Source: Thuidium tamariscinum
Taxonomy: Eukaryota > Streptophyta > Bryopsida > Hypnales > Thuidiaceae
NCBI GenBank assembly: GCA_947034885.2
Contig: OX344749.2
Span: 35,149,182-35,213,181 of the forward strand
Reading direction: 5' to 3'
Length of the DNA stretch: 64,000 bases
Shown piece by piece: positions 49,423 through 61,534 of this stretch. Under the pieces are notes generated by a model. It made no database searches, had not been told where the DNA came from, and worked only from the letters and a program-made list of their open reading frames with translations. Numbering within the stretch: position 1 is the first letter of the stretch; the number at the start of each line of letters is the position of its first letter. A program made the position numbers and the translations under genes.

Positions 49423-51938
49423 CTAATGACTCTCTTCGTCCCTAGCAGCCATAAGCCGTAACCTCTCATCAGCAGCAGCACTGCCCGTGCGGGCTCTTTC
49501 CTCCATTAGCAAGGACTGAAGATCACTCCCATTTGCAAGGCTATTGAACTCCACGGACTTGGATGGCATGGATGGATATCGCCTCTGACACAGGGTCATC
49601 AACCTCTTGATGGATTGCAGATATTTCCTTGTGGTCTCATCGTTCATGATATGCGCAACACTGTTGGTGTAAATCTTCTCACGAGCTGAACGCTCGTGGA
49701 TGCCCACCATAGTGACTCCAATGGGCCACGGTGCATTTCCGATAGCCAGTTTGATGTATTGATCCATTGCTGTCAAATAATCTCGCTCCAAGCACTTATT
49801 GACAACGATCATAAGCGCAATTCGAATATCATCAGGTAGCATCTGTAACAAAACCAACTCCGGATGTTTAAAATCTCCAGATGAGAAGCTCCCACTAGAC
49901 GTGCTCTCACAGATTTTTGCCATTCCAAAACCTTACAACATGATTCATAGCAAGACAACATTATTCTCTACCTCAGGTATTGGACCTACTCTAGTACAGA
50001 TATCTTGACTACTCTAAATAAGTAAAGGCATTCAACCCGATGGTCGTAGACGTTCTAGCAGCGGTGGCCGGGAATGCAGGAGTGATATAACACAAAGACT
50101 ACAGTTACTATATATGTATCATTTTACTTGCAGAAACGCAATTATGAACTGGCCATGACATAATGGATTACGGCATAGTGGACGTGACCCAGCCTAAGTA
50201 AACAAAGAGAGGACGCACAAATGATGAAATGGTTCTTACTTTTTTGCGGCACATCTTAAAAAGAGGCTTCAGATATCGAGCACACTGCTTAAAAGTAGCC
50301 ACGCTCGACTTGCCGCGTCCAGTTCTTCGCTCAGCTTCAGGCCGATTTGCTAGCTCCTCCTCCCACTCCAGAAGCAACCGCTTAAAGAACACCAAAATCT
50401 TATCTTCATCCGAAAGTTCATCAAAGTTGGCTCTCAACCTCTGCAGTGTTCAACGTGATAATTTAATGTAAATGTCTGGAGACGATATAATCAAACAACC
50501 AGCTCGTTACACTCAAAACCCTGCATAAAGAAAGCTTACGAAACTCCATATTTCAAAATGAGACTCCCCAGCGGAAAAGCAAAACCCAAATCACTCCTCT
50601 GGACTACGGGTTGACATGCCGCGACAGTGCACTTCCCCATCTCCATACATTAAACCCTAAAATAACACCCACAATAACCCCACGGACTGTTTGCAAGAGA
50701 ATTCCTGAATACTGTAATAAAGTAAGTTCCATTCTTGCGCACTTTATCAAAACAGTAATCGATTGCAAAATTGCCATAATCTCTATTGTATAGCAACTTC
50801 ACTCTTTAGATAAGTGAAAATAACTATGGGCGGTAAAAGCGTGGTGAAGAGAAAGCACATCTTTTCAGTGAAAATTAGAGACTCATTAATAAATGCATCA
50901 TAAACCGCAAAATATTCAAGATTCATGAACCAAATTTCTGTGGAAGGTTTAAGACTCAGTTGCAAGAAGTTTCAATCATGTAGCGTAGATTTGTATTTGC
51001 AAAGACAATTAAAACTAAGGGTCTGTGCGGTCAACAACATGATTTCCTTGATAATTCGAGAATTCGAGTTTTCAAGCACACAGAACTCCATACTTCAAAA
51101 TGAGATTCCCAGCCAGAAAAGCAAAACCTAAGTTCACATCCTTTGCTTAAGTAAGAAGTTTTAATTCATTCACCACAATTTTGATTCTGTTAAAACATTT
51201 AAACCTTGAGATCAATGGCATTTGACTATACTCATTAGAGATTTGCTAGCTTACGAAACTCAAAACTTCAAAATGAAATTCACCAGCAGAAAATCAAACC
51301 CTAAATTCCTCCTTTGCTCTACAATTGATACATACCTTCACATCCTTGTCATTTTCAATCCCAGAAGAGAACCCTCCCTCGCCAGTAATATTCTCCTCCC
51401 CACCGCCACCACCGTCCTTGTCGCCATCAACGCCCTCCTTCTCTTTGTTCTTCTCTTTCCGCGGCTCCAATCGCCCGTGCTTCTGGAGCATCCGAAGCTC
51501 CGCCATATCCGCGAGAAAATCGTTCCGCTGGCCTTCCATGAGCTCGCTGTCGATCTCACCCGTCTTCATGAGTGCTTTCAATCTCGCCGCCCGCGCGTCG
51601 TCATCTTCCCCGAATAGCGTGATTGGTTGCTTCAAGTACCGCAGCCTCTTAATCACTTCCTCCTTTGACAAACCAATTTCAATCGCCTCTACTTCCTTAC
51701 CGCTCTCCTTGGATTGCGACGCAAGCTCGGGCTGTGAAGCATTAGCTTCGGGTCCCGGATCCTGCGAACCCGGGGCGCCCTTCCGCTTGGCCTTCTCGAG
51801 CAACACCTTCTTCTCTTCGTCTTTCCGACGCTCCAACTCCCGCTGGTCGATCTCCCCCCGGCGAACGAACTTGCGCCCTCCAAAGTCCTCTTTCACAGCT
51901 TTCCTCTTTCGTTCCAGCTCGGCCTTCAGCGCATCCAT
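49423..51938 (-). CDS. PRP18: Pre-mRNA-splicing factor PRP18, three exons
   Basis: PRP18 associates with the U5 snRNP and acts at the second catalytic step of splicing in the nucleus. Three exons, all phase 0, give 407 residues: 51336-51938 (ends GTGAAG before GTATGT), 50240-50440 (opens after CTGCAG, ends before GTAAGA) and 49423-49842 (opens after TTACAG). I start at the ATG at 51936-51938, giving MDALKAELERKRK as in plant homologues. Residues about 88-123 are the SFM/PRP4-like motif (SKEEVIKRLRYLKQPITLFG). The Prp18 domain starts about residue 250; its conserved loop, GNAPWPIGVTMVGIHERS, is at 302-319. The plant-type tail EFNSLANGSDLQSLL follows. Length and order fit the family. A basic Lys/Glu-rich linker lies at 150-180. 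No damage is seen. Intron 1 is unusual in carrying three copies of a 65-base repeat. Confidence 0.95.
50534..51319. repeat. Three dispersed 65-bp repeats in PRP18 intron 1
   Basis: Copies at about 50534-50600, 51075-51147 and 51248-51319 share ACTCCATAYTTCAAAATGA, then CAGC.GAAAAGCAAAACC, then a TCCTTTGC-like tail. The third copy lies just inside the intron's 5' splice site. They look like duplications of the start of the intron. Confidence 0.75.
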
Positions 51939-52243
51939 CTCTGTCAAAATTACCCAAAACTACGAGTTCTGCGCACTATGGAAAGGCTCTGAAGCGACAG
52001 CGTCATTACCCACAAGCTATTCTACACAAGCGTGATATCGCGATGTAATGAGGCTCCCTGTGTTTCAATTCGCAAGCACCCACGCTGGCTGTGGGGGAAC
52101 CCTAAATTGCTTCCGTGACGTTCCATCGACCTGCTCCCGAGACGTTCCCATGACGTTCTCATTGATTGCTGAGCTAGCCACGTCATCTGATTACATTGGC
52201 ATGAACACAAGCAATTTTTCTTCAAAATCCAACATCCCAAATA

Positions 52244-52516
52244 AGGTAGGTACACCCAAAAGCGCCCTGTTCCTAAAAGCGCCATCTACAGTGCACATAC
52301 ATTTCCAAAATCAGTCATGTTCAGAGGTTGTAGATGGCGCTTTCAGAAATAGACTTTGACTGTTAATAACTTCTGCATACAGTATCCAAATCCTGCATCC
52401 TTTGGTGCGTTGGAACATGCTTTCTCTTGCCAACAAGACTACATAAAAATCTAAACTACCTAATAACAGGAACTAGGCACGATATGAATAAGTGGCGCTT
52501 TTGGATGTACCTATCT
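52244..52516. mobile_element. 273-bp MITE with pogo/Tigger-type ends
   Basis: It starts AGGTAGGTACACCCAAAAGC and ends with the near-complement ...GCTTTTGGATGTACCTATCT, with TA on both sides (52242-52243 and 52517-52518). It is closely similar to 33525-33796 throughout. It lies about 300 bases upstream of the PRP18 start, possibly within its promoter. Confidence 0.85.
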
Positions 52517-52680
52517 TAAACTGGCATGGGAGAAATTTTCAAAACATGGCTCCTATTTCAAAATTTGAAAAATACTTGTATTCTCTGAAATTTGTTGCTA
52601 AAGATAGAGAAAGGCCAAAAATTGCAAGGAAAGTATAGAAAATGTACAAAATGAAGGACACCACGAGGAAGTGCTTTTAA

Positions 52681-53581
52681 CTCCTAAATGCCCAAGGCAT
52701 CAAAACTTGGTGTTTGCAAAACTTTGAAACTTAATCAAGTTGCTATTTTTAGTGCTTTTACATTTTTTGAAAACTTTTTTTAAAGTCTACTTTTAGCATC
52801 AAAAATCCAGTTTTGAAAATGATTGATTATAATTTTTCTATTCAAGATTTTGTGTAAGGATGTCCATTGCAATCACTATAAGAAACCTCTGTCTTTGGTG
52901 ACGAGCCTTAATTTTTTATAACGGATTCTAGGTGATGTCGATGCTGACAACTCAAAAACTTTATGTTAACAAAAATGTCCAATGTAACATCAATGTTAAC
53001 ATAAAAACATTGGACTATCAACATTCATGTTACATTGGACATTTTTGTTGACATAAATTTTTTGGGTTGTAAGCATTGACATCACCTAAAATCCGTCATA
53101 AAAAATTAGGGCTTGTCACCCAAAACATGGGTTTCTTATAGTGAATCTTGGCTTATTGTAGTATTGAAGGTTGTTGGAAATAAGCCCCAAACACAATAAA
53201 TCTTAGAGAAAAAAATACTTTAGAAAATCATTTTAAGAAATTGTAGAAAAGATTTTAAGAAGTTATAGATTGATTGGGATTATACATGATAGGTCCTATA
53301 ACCTCATAATTTTTTGGTGACCAAATTTTTAGATTTGACATGTGAAAAGAGGATCAAAAGACTTTGCAATTTAAACACCCTCATGATGAAATATTATAAT
53401 CTTTCAATTTTCTAAGTAACATTGTTACATTTTCTTTTTCTAGATGATCTCTAACATGTCTAGTTTGAATTTGTAGAGTTATATTTCTAAAAAAGTTGAT
53501 AAAGCACATCAAAATGTTGGCTTTTTGTTCAAATTAGAGTAAATTCCTAGAAGCTCCAAAGAGGCCTTAAGCATTTAGGGG
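52681..53581. mobile_element. TTAA-flanked element, 901 bp
   Basis: The left end CTCCTAAATGCCCAAGGC and right end complement CCCCTAAATGCTTAAGGC agree at 15 of 18 positions. TTAA flanks both (52677-52680 and 53582-53585). It hosts the CACTA-like MITE at 52874-53143. It belongs with the elements at 3731 and 34999. No coding region is seen. Confidence 0.75.
52874..53143. mobile_element. CACTA-like MITE nested in a TTAA element, 270 bp
   Basis: It starts CACTATAAGAAACCTCTGTC and ends ...GGGTTTCTTATAGTG. The 3-base flank AAT is present on both sides (52871-52873 and 53144-53146), the size expected for CACTA transposition. The interior is largely palindromic (for example AAAAATGTCCAATGTAAC and its complement). 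It is younger than its host element. Confidence 0.85.
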
Positions 53582-56500
53582 TTAAGGTCCCAAATTCTTT
53601 CTTCTCAAGAGAACTGCTTGTAGTTAAAGTATTTTTCAAGTTCATAGATGCAAATAATTAAGATCTCATTGAATATGATAAAATTCTTACCAAATGGTAT
53701 TTACTACTAAATTACAATAAATTTAATTTTAAATGCCCTTTTTTAATGACTTAAAGGGAAAAGAGAGAATAAGAGGCTTTGAATGGACTTGAAAAATATA
53801 CTTGTATCCCTTTGCTTTGTTTGAATTTTAGCCAAAGAAATAATTCTTATTTGAATTTGAGCTCAACTAATGAAATGAAGTTAGCCAAATCTAATTTCTA
53901 TCCTAACTTGAAATTTTACAATAATACACTTTGATGTTTTACACTTGGGCATTCTACACTATAATATACATGTATAATGGATTAAAAAAAAAATTTCAAG
54001 CATATATTGTATTTTTCTTGAAATTTCTTCACTCTTAATTGAAATAATACTAGTAATTCGAGTATTACTAGTAGTTTAAAATTTTGATTAAAAAATTAAA
54101 ACTTTTAAAACTTTTAAAACTTTTAGCAATATGTAATTTTACCTTTTGAAAATAAAACAAAGATCAAAGAACAAGATCAAGGAATTTTTATGCTTATGTT
54201 GATTGACAATTCCAAATTGAATATATCATATGAAGTGAATTTCATGATGAAAAATAGTGAGGTGTCAATGATTTTAGAAAGCAAATGAAAATTTGAGAAT
54301 TAGGTAGCAATAATAATGAATTTTAGTGTAAGTTGGTTTTAGATTGGAACAAATCCACTGTTTTAGATTAGAGGCTAAAACAAAATGACAGAATTATTAT
54401 TTTGGAGGTGTATTTTTTCATTCTTTCATTTTTATTATTCTCAAAAACACTTTGAAATTTGAAATCTCACACTTTTTCGTCAAAATGGTATAGATATAAG
54501 AGGAGTTCTAGCCATTTTAAAAGATTGTAAGTTCCCAAATATTGGGAATATTGTAAAAATTGTGTGAACATTGTGGGAGCGTTGTGAACGTTGACACATC
54601 AGCATATTGATGTAGTTGGGCAATTGCCATGTTAGAAAACATTAATTAAATTTTAATTATTTTAGTAAATTAATTAAAATATTTAAATTCCAAGGGCCCC
54701 AAAAATCTAAAATAATTAAAATAAATAAATTATTACTGATATTTACTAATTATTATTTTAGTTAATAACAATAATTAATAAATTATTACTAAATTATTAT
54801 TTTAGTTAATTTAATTCCAAGGGCCCCAAAAATCTTCTTATTAATAGTTTTGTTTGCAATCCTTTTTCAAGGACTCTACAACAATGTTCTCCTTTACACC
54901 AATAATTGTAGATTTTTGTAATCTACGACTAACAAAATAAACCAAAAGATATATTAAAATAAAATAAAATCAAAATTTATAGTATGAATTTGATGAGGTA
55001 AATAATATAACTAAACAAAGATGTAAAAACAAGTATATTAAGATTTGAAAAAAGATACTCTTCTATCCCAAAATATACAAATACATGTACATATATCAAG
55101 TGAAGGGCTTTATATGAAAGTACATAGGATGCAATAGGGAGAATTACAATAAAAAGAGCTTCAATTCAATGAGTTTTCTAAATTGCATATAATAACAAAT
55201 TAGAAGTTTAATCCAAATAGAACACCACACTCATTTAGTGTTTCATACATACTCTTATATAAGACAAAAACGCAACTATTCATCCTTAGAATTAGAATTA
55301 GAAAGAGAAAATCTTCTACAATACTTTGTCTTCAAATTTTTTTTTGGTTTTTTTATACCAGTGATTTCCGCACTTTTACAAAGGATGATTTCCAGAGAGA
55401 CCCCTACATCATTCTATAGTACACCAAACCTATAGCCACTAGTTTTAGGCCTCAATGCTTGTTAATCAGGTTGTTGCCATTTTTAAAGTAGATAAATATG
55501 AAAAAATTTATATTTATTTTTCAAAGATGAAGCTACATGTTTTCTGTACTTGATAAAGAAATTAGATTTTTTACAGAAAATTTGATTTTCTTGAGAGTTT
55601 TTGAAGGAATAGTGAAGAAAAAATCACATCAAATAGAAATTATTTCAAATTTTTTGAAAACTTCACCATATGTGTACATTATAGTGAAAAACATCATGGT
55701 GCAAATTTAATCTCCGTGTCCTTCTATAATTAGAGTTAAATGGACATTAAAAATACATCTAAAGTTCAAATTCCAATAAAATATTTGATATTACGAATTT
55801 TTCAAAAATTCCAATTGGATTAGAAACTAGAGTAGATGGTCTTCATTTTGTTAGTTGGGCTTAAACTCAAAAAATGTCATTTTCAAGGAGAAATTTTAGA
55901 TTTAGAGCAAGGAGCAAAATACACTACAACAGCAAATTTTGTCATCCTTTTTTTTACACACACCACATGCAAACTCCATGTGCAACTAGGGCAGAAATCG
56001 ACATGCTTACATTGGGAGCTGGGCCGTTGTGAAGACAAATACTAGCAAAAGTACAAAATCAATTATGTATTCTTCATAATCCTCCATAGAAAGTCAACAA
56101 GCAAAAAATAGATGAAAAAATGCTTCCAAGTTCCAATCTCTGTCCAAACTCTTTTTGGATCAGCCACCGGCACTTAGGGTTAAAGACTCATTGAACTTTG
56201 TTCTCCACTCAAAATGGTGATCGGCAGCGTTCTCAAAACTGGCTAAAATGCGCAGTTTTTCTACCAAAAAAAGACATGTGCGAAATGTACAAAGGAGAAA
56301 TGTCTCTCCTCAGCAGATTTTGAGCCAAATCTCCGAGGTGCGGGGATCGCTCATCGCAAATGTTCCTAATCATCCAGCTGATGGATAGCGTCGGAGGGCT
56401 ACCAACTTTTCATCCAATCACCGTGGAGCTCCCCTGTCCGTCGATGCTGGAGCACGGCGGCTGCATCGAACGGTCTTCTTTCGCGAGCCTAGGGTTTGGG

Positions 56501-57313
56501 GGAGCCTGCCAAAACCCTGGTGCAGTAGCAGAAAGTTCTGAAGCTGCAGTTTGTTGTTTAGCTTAATTACTCTTGTTGATGCTCCTCGTTAGCCTTAATG
56601 GTGATTAGCGCTCCTTTGCAATCGCTGCCGTTCCTTCGTTGTTGTCGCTCTCGAGATCAGTGCCTCGGATTTCATGAGTGCATGCTGAGTTTTGAAAACT
56701 CTTTCCCTCCTTCGAGGTGTTTGAATGTGCTACGCCAAATTTGGCCAATTCTTCACTGCACTCCGATCTGCACATGCAGTCTGCACTCTGGAGAGTCAGG
56801 CTTCTGATTTTGGCGACCGCTTGATTGTTAATTGCTTGAACAGTCCTTCTCGATTGTCTGGACTTCAGGCCTTCATGATCGACAATATAACGAGTGCAGG
56901 TTTTTGATCCTGCGCCCTTGCATTGTCATGCGCATTTCGTTGTTCTTGTATCGCCATTGTGTTTGCTGCTGCTTGGATACTTGGAGACTCGGAGTGCTCA
57001 ATTGCTGATGTTTCTCAGTTGGTGCCTTGGTGACTTTCCCAATCGAACTCCTCCATCGACGTGTTGTCAATTGCATTTCCTGCTTTGTGTTGCTTGATTG
57101 TCAATTGCTTGTGTTTACCTGTGCTTTAGATCTGGGGAGTTGTGGTGCGGTCTTTGGCTGCAGGTTGTGGTATTGCGGTGGGGTGTTTCGGGTGCAAGTT
57201 GTCGACTTGGGGACTTGGAGTGCTGTTTGTCTGCATTGCTGCCCATTTTGGAGTTGGGGTGGGGTGTTTGGGTGCAGGATCAAGCTCAAGCGACGAGACC
57301 TCCGATCTGATCA
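53582..57313. other. Intergenic: AT-rich to 56.1 kb, then GC-richer 5' flank
   Basis: From 53.6 to about 56.1 kb I see only AT-rich DNA with short TTAATTA-type tandem stretches near 54.65-54.85 kb and no gene. From about 56.2 kb the composition changes to GC-richer sequence leading into the hAT-like gene, with several near-repeats of GTCAATTGC. This part may be promoter and leader, but no transcript boundary can be fixed. Confidence 0.45.
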
Positions 57314-60300
57314 ATGGCCCCCCGGTTGAAATTGCCGGACAACTTTCGTGTCCGGACTTTCGGATCGAGCCGCAACAGCAGTGGCGCGGGAAAGTATTTG
57401 ATGCCGCCGTTGCCGAGCGATACTTACATTTCTGAAACTTGCTTGGAGAATTCACTTCCGATGCCGCCTCTTACTCTTCCTCCGTCGGAAGCAACTGTGA
57501 CATCTCCGATCCCAGCAAGCGCGAGCGTGTGCGAGGGCCCTGCGTCGGGGAAGAGGACGAAATCGGTGGCAGCGGGAGGGCGGAAGAAAAGTAAGACTGC
57601 ACCGAGTACTATCACGCGGCGCTGGCAACAAGTATGGGCCTGCAAATTTGCTTGGGCGGAAGGAGAATTCAACGCTAATGGCGATCTGGTGGGCGTCGTT
57701 TGTCGAAGCTGCACGACCGTAACTGGGAGACGGAAAATTATAGTTCCAAAACTGGATAACCTGGAGAAACATGAAGGCAAACGTAGCTGCCAAGAGGATG
57801 GGGTCCCAGAACCTCATCTCAAGAAGGGTGATGTTTACATTAAGCGTGACTGTCAACACTTGAAGCTTTGCCGACTCTGGGTCGGCCAGAAGAACGCTAG
57901 ATCTGTGGCCGAGCAACTGCTTGGTCGATTGGAGGGCGACTTCAAGAAAAAGGGAGTACAATTCTCAACCCTCTTGCACATTCTTTCTCATGGTCGTCCA
58001 ATGTGTGATTATGAGCAACAGCAACAGCTACTCAAACAGCTTAAGGTAAAAAATCTTCCTAGAAAACACTGGTCCGAAACTACAGGCTGGGAGATGAGTG
58101 AACACTTGCATGCATCTGTTCTTACTACTCTGAAAGGTATTGTCCAGGCTGCAAAGGTAATTTCAATTAGTGCTGATGAAGTCACAGCTGTGGACAATAC
58201 AAGTTGGGTTGGTGTCCATGTTTATGCCATGCAGAGTTGGGAGAGAGTGCTTCATCTGCTGCACCTCTCTTGTGTTTCTGACAATAGAACTGCAACTCAT
58301 TTGACTGATGTTATCATGCACGCATGGTTGGGTGAGGGTGGCTTAACTCGTGAAGAAATTGCTTGTAAGTTGGTCTGTTTCGGTGCTGATGGAGTGAGTA
58401 CATTCCAAGGCACAAAAACGGGTGTGACCACCCAGATCCGGGAAAAATGGGCCCCGTTTCTCATCGGTGCTAGTTGCGTAAGTCACCGTTTGAACCTTGT
58501 TGTTGAGACGTTGTCGAAATTTCCGATGATCGCCCGACTTGAGACTTTGTTTCAGTCTGTCTATGCTTACTTCTGCCGCAGTAACCGCCGTCACGTTGAG
58601 CTGCAAAGACTCGCTGATCTCATGGAAACTAAAGGTAACAAGATGTTACGGAACGTTGAAACCAGATGGATTTCTATGAAGAGCCCTGCTACTCGGATCA
58701 TGTCTGAGTATCGCACGCTCTTAATCAAGATGGGGATCGATATGACCTCCGCCCCTGGTCACAAGCCGCAACCTGGGGCTGCTGATAATTTTGATTTGCT
58801 ATCTGATGTGGAGTTGCTCCTCTCCCTAGCTTGCTTCATTCCCTTGGTGAATACTGTGCACAGCTTGATGAAGTTGTCCCAATCCCGTGATATTTTCATT
58901 TGTGATTTTTTGGAGGCTGTGAAACTCTGCCAGGGAGAACTGGCTCGCATGTTTCTAGACTCTGCAACAGCTTACTCCAAAGCTGACTTTCAGAGTTATA
59001 GTGAGCTTGTCTCACTGTCTTGCCCTGATGTTCCTTTGTCTTGGCGGCCACTAAACGGGGTCTCAGGCATCTCACACTTGCTGTTTAATTTTGAGAAATC
59101 TTAAGTGTATGGCCGCAGCCATGACAAGCAGACAGGGAATCACATCTTTGTGACTCAAGAAGAATTCAATAGAATTCAAGACAATGTTGAGCGCCAATTT
59201 ACAGGTCAGTTTTTTCATTTCCAATCGTCTTTCATCATTTGTTTTGTAATGTTTGAATGTTCAATCTTTTTGGAAAACCTTGCAATGCTGGATCGACATT
59301 CAGCTTCCAATTTTTTTTATTTATGTGATTGTATAAAGCTGAATTGACATTAAGTTCCCCATTTTTTTTTGGGTATTATGAGTGTATGAAACTAAATTCA
59401 TATTAAGCTTCCCATTTTTTTTCTTAGTGTGTTTCACATCTGTTAACTTCAATTTCCCATTTTTTTTTGCCGTAAACTGTGGCTTTAGTTCACTGCGGCA
59501 GATCGTAACAGTGGCGGAGATCGACCTGAATAAGTGAATCCACAATTAATTGCGGCAGATGGAGCTGATTAGCTGAAATAGTTACCGAAGTGGAATTCTA
59601 ACTTCGTTTGGGTTCTTTGATATGCGTGCAGTACTCTTCTTTTGCACTGTTCGATGTGGCCTCGCCTGTTGGGGATTCCGACTGCCTTTGAGTGGTATGA
59701 ATGTGTGAATTTGTCGTTCATTTTTACTGACTTCCTGGATTTTGCAGAGATGGCTCAATGCTTGTGTGATGAGCTGGACCGGAGGTTCCCCCAGCAAGAC
59801 CTTCTGGACGCATTTGGGATAATCTATCCCCAGTACTGGCGCCAAGAAGGTGCAGATGAGAGTTTTCCCCACCATTTGGCGGTGCTCAAGAAATTTTATG
59901 CTTCATCTAAAGTCCTTGACAAAGGGCAACCATTGGGTCAAGGAAGCCCATTTACTGTACCTGAAATGCTTTCAGCATCCAATCTTGACAATCAGGCCGG
60001 ATTGTTTAAGGTAACCATGAAAGCTCATGCTGAGGCAGCATGTGGCCCCCCCTTTCAGGTGAATCCAGTGATCAAGCTATGGCGGAAATTAGGCTTATCC
60101 TTGCATCTACGTAAGCTAATCTCGGAGTACTTTAGACTTGCTGAAATTGGATGTTGTTTGGTGTTGGGGTCAGTTGAGGATGAGAGATGCTTCTCTACTC
60201 TCAAATTTCTCAAATCTTGCCATAGAAATAGGTTAGGGAAGCATTTGCCCCTTGTTGTGCGCATGTTTGGCCAACAGTATTTTTCTCTCGAAAATTTCCC

Positions 60301-60364
60301 TTATCAGGAGGCAATTGAGTCGTGGAAAGGTGCTGTTAAGCTTGGACGGCAAGGGGATGCTTAA
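57314..60364 (+). CDS. hAT-superfamily transposase-derived protein, one in-frame stop
   Basis: Exon 1 (57314-59204) and exon 2 (59748-60364) join in phase 1 at ACAG before GTCAGT and TTTGCAG before AG. The start MAPRLKLPDN has a good ATG context (ATCAATGG). Residues about 130-160 form a BED/TTF-like zinc finger (CRSC...H...C). The RNase-H-like core shows SISADEV (Asp288), CFGADG (Asp359) and SCVSHRLNL. Exon 2 ends with the hAT dimerisation block (GSVEDERCFSTLKF, then NRLGKHLPLVVRMF). The protein most resembles the ZNF862/DUF4371-type hAT group. An in-frame TAA at 59102-59104 interrupts exon 1; reading resumes in the same frame after it. A 69-base intron, 59060-59128, would remove the stop and keep frame, but its acceptor is poor. 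No hAT termini or 8-bp duplication were found, so a domesticated gene or a recent pseudogene are both possible. Confidence 0.7.
59297..59470. repeat. T-rich tandem repeat in the hAT-gene intron
   Basis: Four units of about 46-55 bases each end in CC(C/A)ATTTTTTTT, preceded by a CATTAAG- or CTTCAAT-like stretch. The spacing motif resembles that of the 7379-7545 repeat. Confidence 0.6.
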
Positions 60365-61534
60365 CTAGGAGTGACAGCGATGGGGAAGCAGTATCCTTCA
60401 TGCTTTTCAGTGAATCTTAGATTCTTTAGTTTTCATGAGATTAGATAGTCTTGCAGTTCAAATTAGTTACTCAGTGCTCTGTGGTTGGCCTTCACCGAAG
60501 ATCTAAATTCAGCAACTTGGCACGGTTTGCAACTTGCCGCTTTGAAGTGCGGCCGTGGAGGAGAGCCAGCAGAACGTGGACGTGAACTGGCTGGCGCTAA
60601 GGTTGGCCCATTGGGCGTTAGGTGGAGGTGCGATGGGTCCCTGACTACAGCTGCGGTGGTATGCTGGTTGGAGCTGCGGTGGGTCCGCTGCCTGGAGCTG
60701 CGGTGGACAACATCAACACGGTGGTCTGAATTTTTATGTACTAACCCCTCTAATGTGGCTTGTGCTTTGTTTTGTGCAGATCATTGACACTGCAAATCGG
60801 GCAGTTCAAGAGGGTTCGATTCCCTCGTCAGTGGAATCTTAGGATTGTAGTTTAGTCTTTTAGTGTACTTGATCTTTGCTTATGTAATCTGTAAGCAATT
60901 GTAATATATGACATTTTGGAAATTTCAGAGTTCAAATTCACAGCCTTGTACACCGATTTCGCAATTTTGCCAAACTTTGTCGCAACATTGAGCACTTTGA
61001 TCTATGAATGCAAGTAGATATAGCTTTCTGTGCTGTACAGAAGTTTGCAACTTGTCGCAACTTGTACCTTACTGCAAAAAGTCCAAGTATACAAAAAACT
61101 ACATTTAAATATGCTTTTTATGGCGCTGCTTCTACGTACAAATATACGGGTCGAAAAATACACTAAAACATATCGTATACATGAGCCTTCTGGCGAAATA
61201 CCCCATTTCCGTTCTGGGATCGCTGGTGATCGGTGAACTCCTGACGAATGCTACCGAAAGTGATATTACGGAAGGTGATATTAAAGAATTTTATGGATGG
61301 ATGGATGGCTTGAACAGAGTCATCCAGCCCTGTCCGGCCGGGGTCCGAGAGATCAGCAAATGCGGGGCAAATTGCGGAGAGCGAAGCGAATACGAAGTCA
61401 CCCGACATTTCTTGTTGCTATGCAGCTGCGTCTTCATCGTCTTCTTCGTAGCAGTTGCAACAACAGTTTTTCTTTGCGCATGCTCCTCACAGTCGCCATC
61501 TTCTTCTCCACCTCATTACTCTACTTTCCTTAAG
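60365..61534. other. Intergenic between the hAT-like gene and the BPA1-like gene
   Basis: A GC-richer patch at 60530-60720 contains three copies of GAGCTGCGGTGG. A tRNA T-arm-like GAGGGTTCGATTCCCTC lies near 60812 without the rest of a tRNA. The stretch from 61160 is the likely promoter and leader region of the next gene; the long open frame there is not supported as coding. Confidence 0.4.

Noticed and set aside
57027-57330. Open frames overlapping the start of the hAT-like gene
   Set aside because: They are other-frame readings of the GC-richer leader sequence, with no motif and no continuity with the transposase frame.
60785-60845. Possible tRNA gene
   Set aside because: Only a T-arm-like GAGGGTTCGATTCCCTC is present; there is no D-arm, anticodon arm or acceptor stem.
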